A stretch of DNA of 64,000 nt from Ruegeria lacuscaerulensis ITI-1157 (lineage in GTDB: Bacteria > Pseudomonadota > Alphaproteobacteria > Rhodobacterales > Rhodobacteraceae). Shown here piece after piece: positions 62,692 through 64,000 of this stretch. The stretch is from assembly GCA_000161775.1 (NCBI GenBank), contig GG704596.1, forward strand, positions 1,398,422 through 1,462,421, given 5' to 3'. Position 1 is the stretch's first letter. Each line of letters starts with the position of its first letter. The position numbers and the translations under genes are program-made. The notes beneath the pieces are model-generated. The model did no database searches and had not been told where the DNA came from. It was given only the letters and a program-made list of their open reading frames with translations.

Positions 62692-63525
62692 CTATCCGCG
62701 CGGGCGTGCCGCCGGATAGACCCCCAGAATTTCCACATTCGTGGTGAAATGCTGCAACTCGTCCATCGCCAGCTGCACGTTGCGGTCGTCCGGATGGCCG
62801 ACGATGTCGGCATAGAACTGCGTCGCCGTGAACGAGCCGTCGACCATGTAGCTTTCCAGCTTGGTCATGTTGATGCCGTTCGTCGCGAACCCGCCAAGCG
62901 CCTTGTAGAGCGCCGCCGGGATGTTGCGGACCTGGAAGACGAAGCTGGTGATCATGCCGTGCGCGCCCCGGCGCGTCTGGTCCTCCTCGCGCGACATGAC
63001 CAGGAACCGGGTGGTGTTGTTGTCGTTGTCCTCGATATGGCGGGCCAGAACGTTCAGGCCGTAAATCTCGCCCGCCAGTTCACTCGCTAGCGCCGCCGAG
63101 TGCTTGTCACCGGCCTCGGCAACCTCGCGTGCGGCGCGGGCGTTGTCGGGGCTGACCCGGCCGCGGATGCCGTGTTCCTGAAGAAAGCCCGCGCATTGCG
63201 GCAGCAGAACCAGATGCGAATGCGCCTCGGTAATGTCGTCAAGCGTTGCGCCGGGGACCGCCAGCAGGTTGATGTGCACACGCACGAAGGCCTCGTCGAT
63301 GATGTGCAGCCCGCTGTGCGGCAGCAGACGGTGGATGTCGGCGACGCGGCCATAGGTGGTGTTCTCGACCGGCAGCATCGCCAGGTCGGCCTGGCCCGAG
63401 CGGACCGATTCGATCACGTCCTCGAAGGTGCGGCAGGGCAGCGGCTCCATGTCGGGGCGGGCCATGCGGCAGGCTTCGTGGCTGTAGGCGCCGGGTTCGC
63501 CCTGAAATGCGATGCGATTGGTCAT
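62692..63525 (-). CDS. pheA: Prephenate dehydratase
   Basis: A 277-residue enzyme making phenylpyruvate from prephenate. The catalytic TTRF motif appears as NNTTRFLVM, and an ACT domain follows ([33 protein letters not shown]) with the usual [17 protein letters not shown]. This is the single-function alphaproteobacterial form, without a chorismate mutase domain. I chose ATG 63525 ([15 protein letters not shown]). Confidence 0.95.
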   Translation of the reverse strand: MTNRIAFQGEPGAYSHEACRMARPDMEPLPCRTFEDVIESVRSGQADLAMLPVENTTYGRVADIHRLLPHSGLHIIDEAFVRVHINLLAVPGATLDDITEAHSHLVLLPQCAGFLQEHGIRGRVSPDNARAAREVAEAGDKHSAALASELAGEIYGLNVLARHIEDNDNNTTRFLVMSREEDQTRRGAHGMITSFVFQVRNIPAALYKALGGFATNGINMTKLESYMVDGSFTATQFYADIVGHPDDRNVQLAMDELQHFTTNVEILGVYPAARPRG

Positions 63526-63644
63526 ATGGTCGATTCCGTGCAACAAGTTACAGAATTGGGCGTTTGGTCGCGGTGTCTATACCTTGCCTCTTGCAAGGGG
63601 AAGCCTTAGACACCCCGCAGACAGCTGAAATGGACTCGCGATCA

Positions 63645-64000
63645 ATGTTTGACACGATGACAGTTACCAAGGCCGCAGCCGGCCTGTTTGGTGCCTTTCT
63701 TGTTTTCCTCCTGGCGAAATGGGGGGCCGACGTTCTGTATAGCACGGACGCACATGGCGAAACGGCCGCCTATGTGATCGAAACGGAAAGCACCGGCGAA
63801 AGCGCTGACGGCGAAGAAGTGGTCTTTGCCGATCTGCTGGCCGCGGCCGACCCTGAAAAGGGCGCCAAGGTGTTCCGCAAATGCTCGGCCTGCCACAAGC
63901 TGGAAAAGGGCGCGAACGGCACCGGCCCGTACCTGTACGGCGTCGTGAATCGTCCGGTCGCATCGGCCGAAGGGTTCGGCGGGTATTCCGCCGCGATGCA
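63645..64000 (+). CDS. Membrane-anchored cytochrome c (partial)
   Basis: The frame runs off the right edge. After an N-terminal membrane helix (about residues 11-30, [20 protein letters not shown]) comes an acidic linker and a class I cytochrome c domain with the haem site CSACHK at residues 80-85, followed by [16 protein letters not shown]. This fits the CycM/c552-type membrane cytochromes that pass electrons from complex III to oxidases. The start could be 63,630, 63,645 or 63,657. Confidence 0.85.
   Translation, partial: MFDTMTVTKAAAGLFGAFLVFLLAKWGADVLYSTDAHGETAAYVIETESTGESADGEEVVFADLLAAADPEKGAKVFRKCSACHKLEKGANGTGPYLYGVVNRPVASAEGFGGYSAAM

Noticed and set aside
1-64000. CRISPR arrays, insertion sequences, prophage or integrase genes
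   Set aside because: I found no regularly spaced direct repeats, transposase or integrase motifs. The only repeats are the short intergenic hairpin family and the operator pairs.

Overview
The window is a GC-rich, gene-dense stretch of an alphaproteobacterial chromosome, and the gene content points to the Rhodobacteraceae, most likely the Roseobacter group. Evidence for this is the tauR-xsc-pta-soeABC block, the TrcR/DUF1013 protein, CtrA/CenR-type signalling, two GcvT-type methylamine oxidoreductases beside a betaine-homocysteine methyltransferase-like gene, and a short intergenic repeat ending in a CCCCCGGGATATTT-type motif followed by GGCCAGATGAAG. I recall that repeat type from roseobacter genomes. 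I cannot name the genus from sequence alone. I saw no tRNA, rRNA operon, CRISPR array, insertion sequence or prophage.

Region by region. 1-14,055 is mostly housekeeping: YggS, an L,D-transpeptidase coupled to ribA, an OmpR-type response regulator, xthA, a thioredoxin/TPR protein, Lon-like and Trm112 proteins, a UbiH-type hydroxylase, an amidase, an aminotransferase, ftsK, lolA and a lipoprotein transglycosylase. 14,411-20,372 holds hspQ, a gamma-glutamyltransferase, a STAS/anti-sigma kinase pair, a thiolase, free-methionine-sulfoxide reductase, a CDF transporter and DUF1294. 20,481-29,677 is a catabolic block: XRE-cupin regulator, LysE exporter, two FAD/GcvT demethylases, an MDR oxidoreductase, a homocysteine methyltransferase and a GbdR-like AraC regulator. 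It looks like a betaine/methylated-amine demethylation module. 29,936-40,611 is mixed housekeeping (RarD, RluA-type synthase, OmpA lipoprotein, MnmD with a divergent MnmC-type oxidase, Slt, dapA) and includes an SGNH hydrolase gene split by an in-frame TAG.

40,654-49,653, all on the minus strand, is a sulfonate-dissimilation island. TauR is the regulator, Xsc cleaves sulfoacetaldehyde to acetyl phosphate and sulfite, Pta makes acetyl-CoA, and SoeABC oxidises sulfite to sulfate. Candidate TauR boxes lie in front of both tauR and xsc. 49,782-51,114 is an ArsR/permease pair. 51,163-57,644 holds trcR, an RNase T2, a truncated periplasmic protein beside a compositionally different VOC gene, recR, ybaB, dnaX and a tyrosine phosphatase. 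57,647-58,342 is a small cysteine-rich protein under a clear cobalamin riboswitch. The right end has a TetR/hydrolase pair with twin operators, the SRP RNA gene, nudC, an SRPBCC protein, a decayed acetyltransferase, pheA and the start of a membrane-anchored cytochrome c.

The most useful leads are the B12-controlled orphan protein, the twin 25-bp operators of the XRE-cupin gene, the TauR-box arrangement, the nonsense-interrupted hydrolase, the acetyltransferase remnant and the repeat family. None of these amounts to a proven new system.
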